DNA of 6,740 nucleotides, from positions 1 through 6,740 of the forward strand of contig DRTC01000160.1 of the NCBI GenBank assembly GCA_011372345.1, given 5' to 3'. Numbering within the stretch: the first letter of the stretch is position 1; every line of letters starts with the position of its first letter. This document shows, piece after piece, positions 6,633-6,740 of the stretch. The position numbers were made by a program, and so were the translations under genes. Source of the stretch: Candidatus Cloacimonadota bacterium (GTDB lineage Bacteria; Cloacimonadota; Cloacimonadia; Cloacimonadales; TCS61). The notes below the pieces were generated by a model. The model saw only the letters and a list, made by a program, of their open reading frames with translations. It did no database searches and was not told where the DNA came from.

Positions 6633-6740
6633 CTACCAGTATTTTATATCACGTTTTGGACCTCCGAACGCTTCCATATCATTTCTTGTTTCGACAAGCT
6701 CGTCGTATTGTTTTTCAGGATTTCCGGAATTGATACAGGG
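6633..6740 (-). pseudogene. Minus-strand copy of the beta-helix gene 3' end (partial, early stop)
   Basis: Read leftward from the window edge in the frame equivalent to the beta-helix gene, 35 codons are open and then a TAG appears. The protein keeps SPCINSGNP-like sequence (PCINSGNPEKQYDE) and ends AFGGPKRDIKYW. Compared with the plus-strand gene it has D to E, D to V, G to E, G to R and F to Y changes, and a Trp codon turned to stop. All six coding differences are non-synonymous, and one replaces the conserved Gly of DMGAFGG. This suggests a copy under little constraint, but it may be the genuine end of a convergent paralogue whose body lies outside the window. Only its 3' end is visible, so pseudogene status is an inference. 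Confidence 0.5.

Larger units (their letters stand above)
6478..6740. repeat. 263-bp near-perfect palindrome spanning the 3' end of the beta-helix gene
   Basis: Two arms of 131 bases meet around a single base at 6609. I aligned them base by base, pairing position p with 13218-p. There are seven mismatches (6600/6618, 6584/6634, 6578/6640, 6565/6653, 6545/6673, 6524/6694, 6519/6699) and no insertions or deletions, so 124 of 131 positions pair. The arm is still matching at the window edge, so the true repeat may be longer. The left arm holds the last 39 codons of the beta-helix gene including the stop codon; the right arm is an inverted copy of them. Confidence 0.95.

Overview
The window is AT-rich (about one third G+C, estimated by eye). 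It carries two sensor histidine kinases, a hairpin-rich intergenic stretch, a secreted beta-helix protein and a long near-perfect palindrome that runs into the right edge. The TPR-PAS-GAF kinase architecture, the DUF1565-like beta-helix repeat protein, the TTG starts and the base composition suggest the Fibrobacterota-Chlorobiota-Bacteroidota (FCB) group. Candidatus Cloacimonadota or a relative is my best guess. This is inference from gene style; no marker gene is present.

Layout: (1) 2-2632 (+) is the 3' part of a large kinase whose reading frame is open to the left edge. It has TPR-like sequence, a membrane helix, PAS, GAF, PAS, PAS, HisKA_2 and HATPase. (2) 2696-4825 (+) is a second kinase of the same catalytic family with a different front end: a membrane-bounded extracytoplasmic sensor, HAMP and one PAS. 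(3) 4826-5289 holds no convincing gene. It contains a series of short inverted repeats, mostly with 2-nt loops, spaced about 40-60 nt apart. An open frame of 126 codons crosses it and is probably not a gene. (4) 5290-6594 (+) encodes an exported right-handed beta-helix protein. (5) 6478-6740 is a 263-bp inverted repeat centred on base 6609. Its right arm is a diverged minus-strand copy of the 3' end of the beta-helix gene, ending early at a TAG.

The two kinases lie 63 bp apart on one strand and share a nearly interchangeable phosphoacceptor domain. They look like a tandem pair that receives different signals and may pass phosphate to a common response regulator, which is not in the window. 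The beta-helix gene has its own Shine-Dalgarno sequence and is separated from the kinases by the hairpin region. A functional link between it and the kinases is unproven.

The two points most worth a second look are the quasi-regular hairpin array and the gene-end palindrome. All six coding differences between the palindrome arms change the protein.
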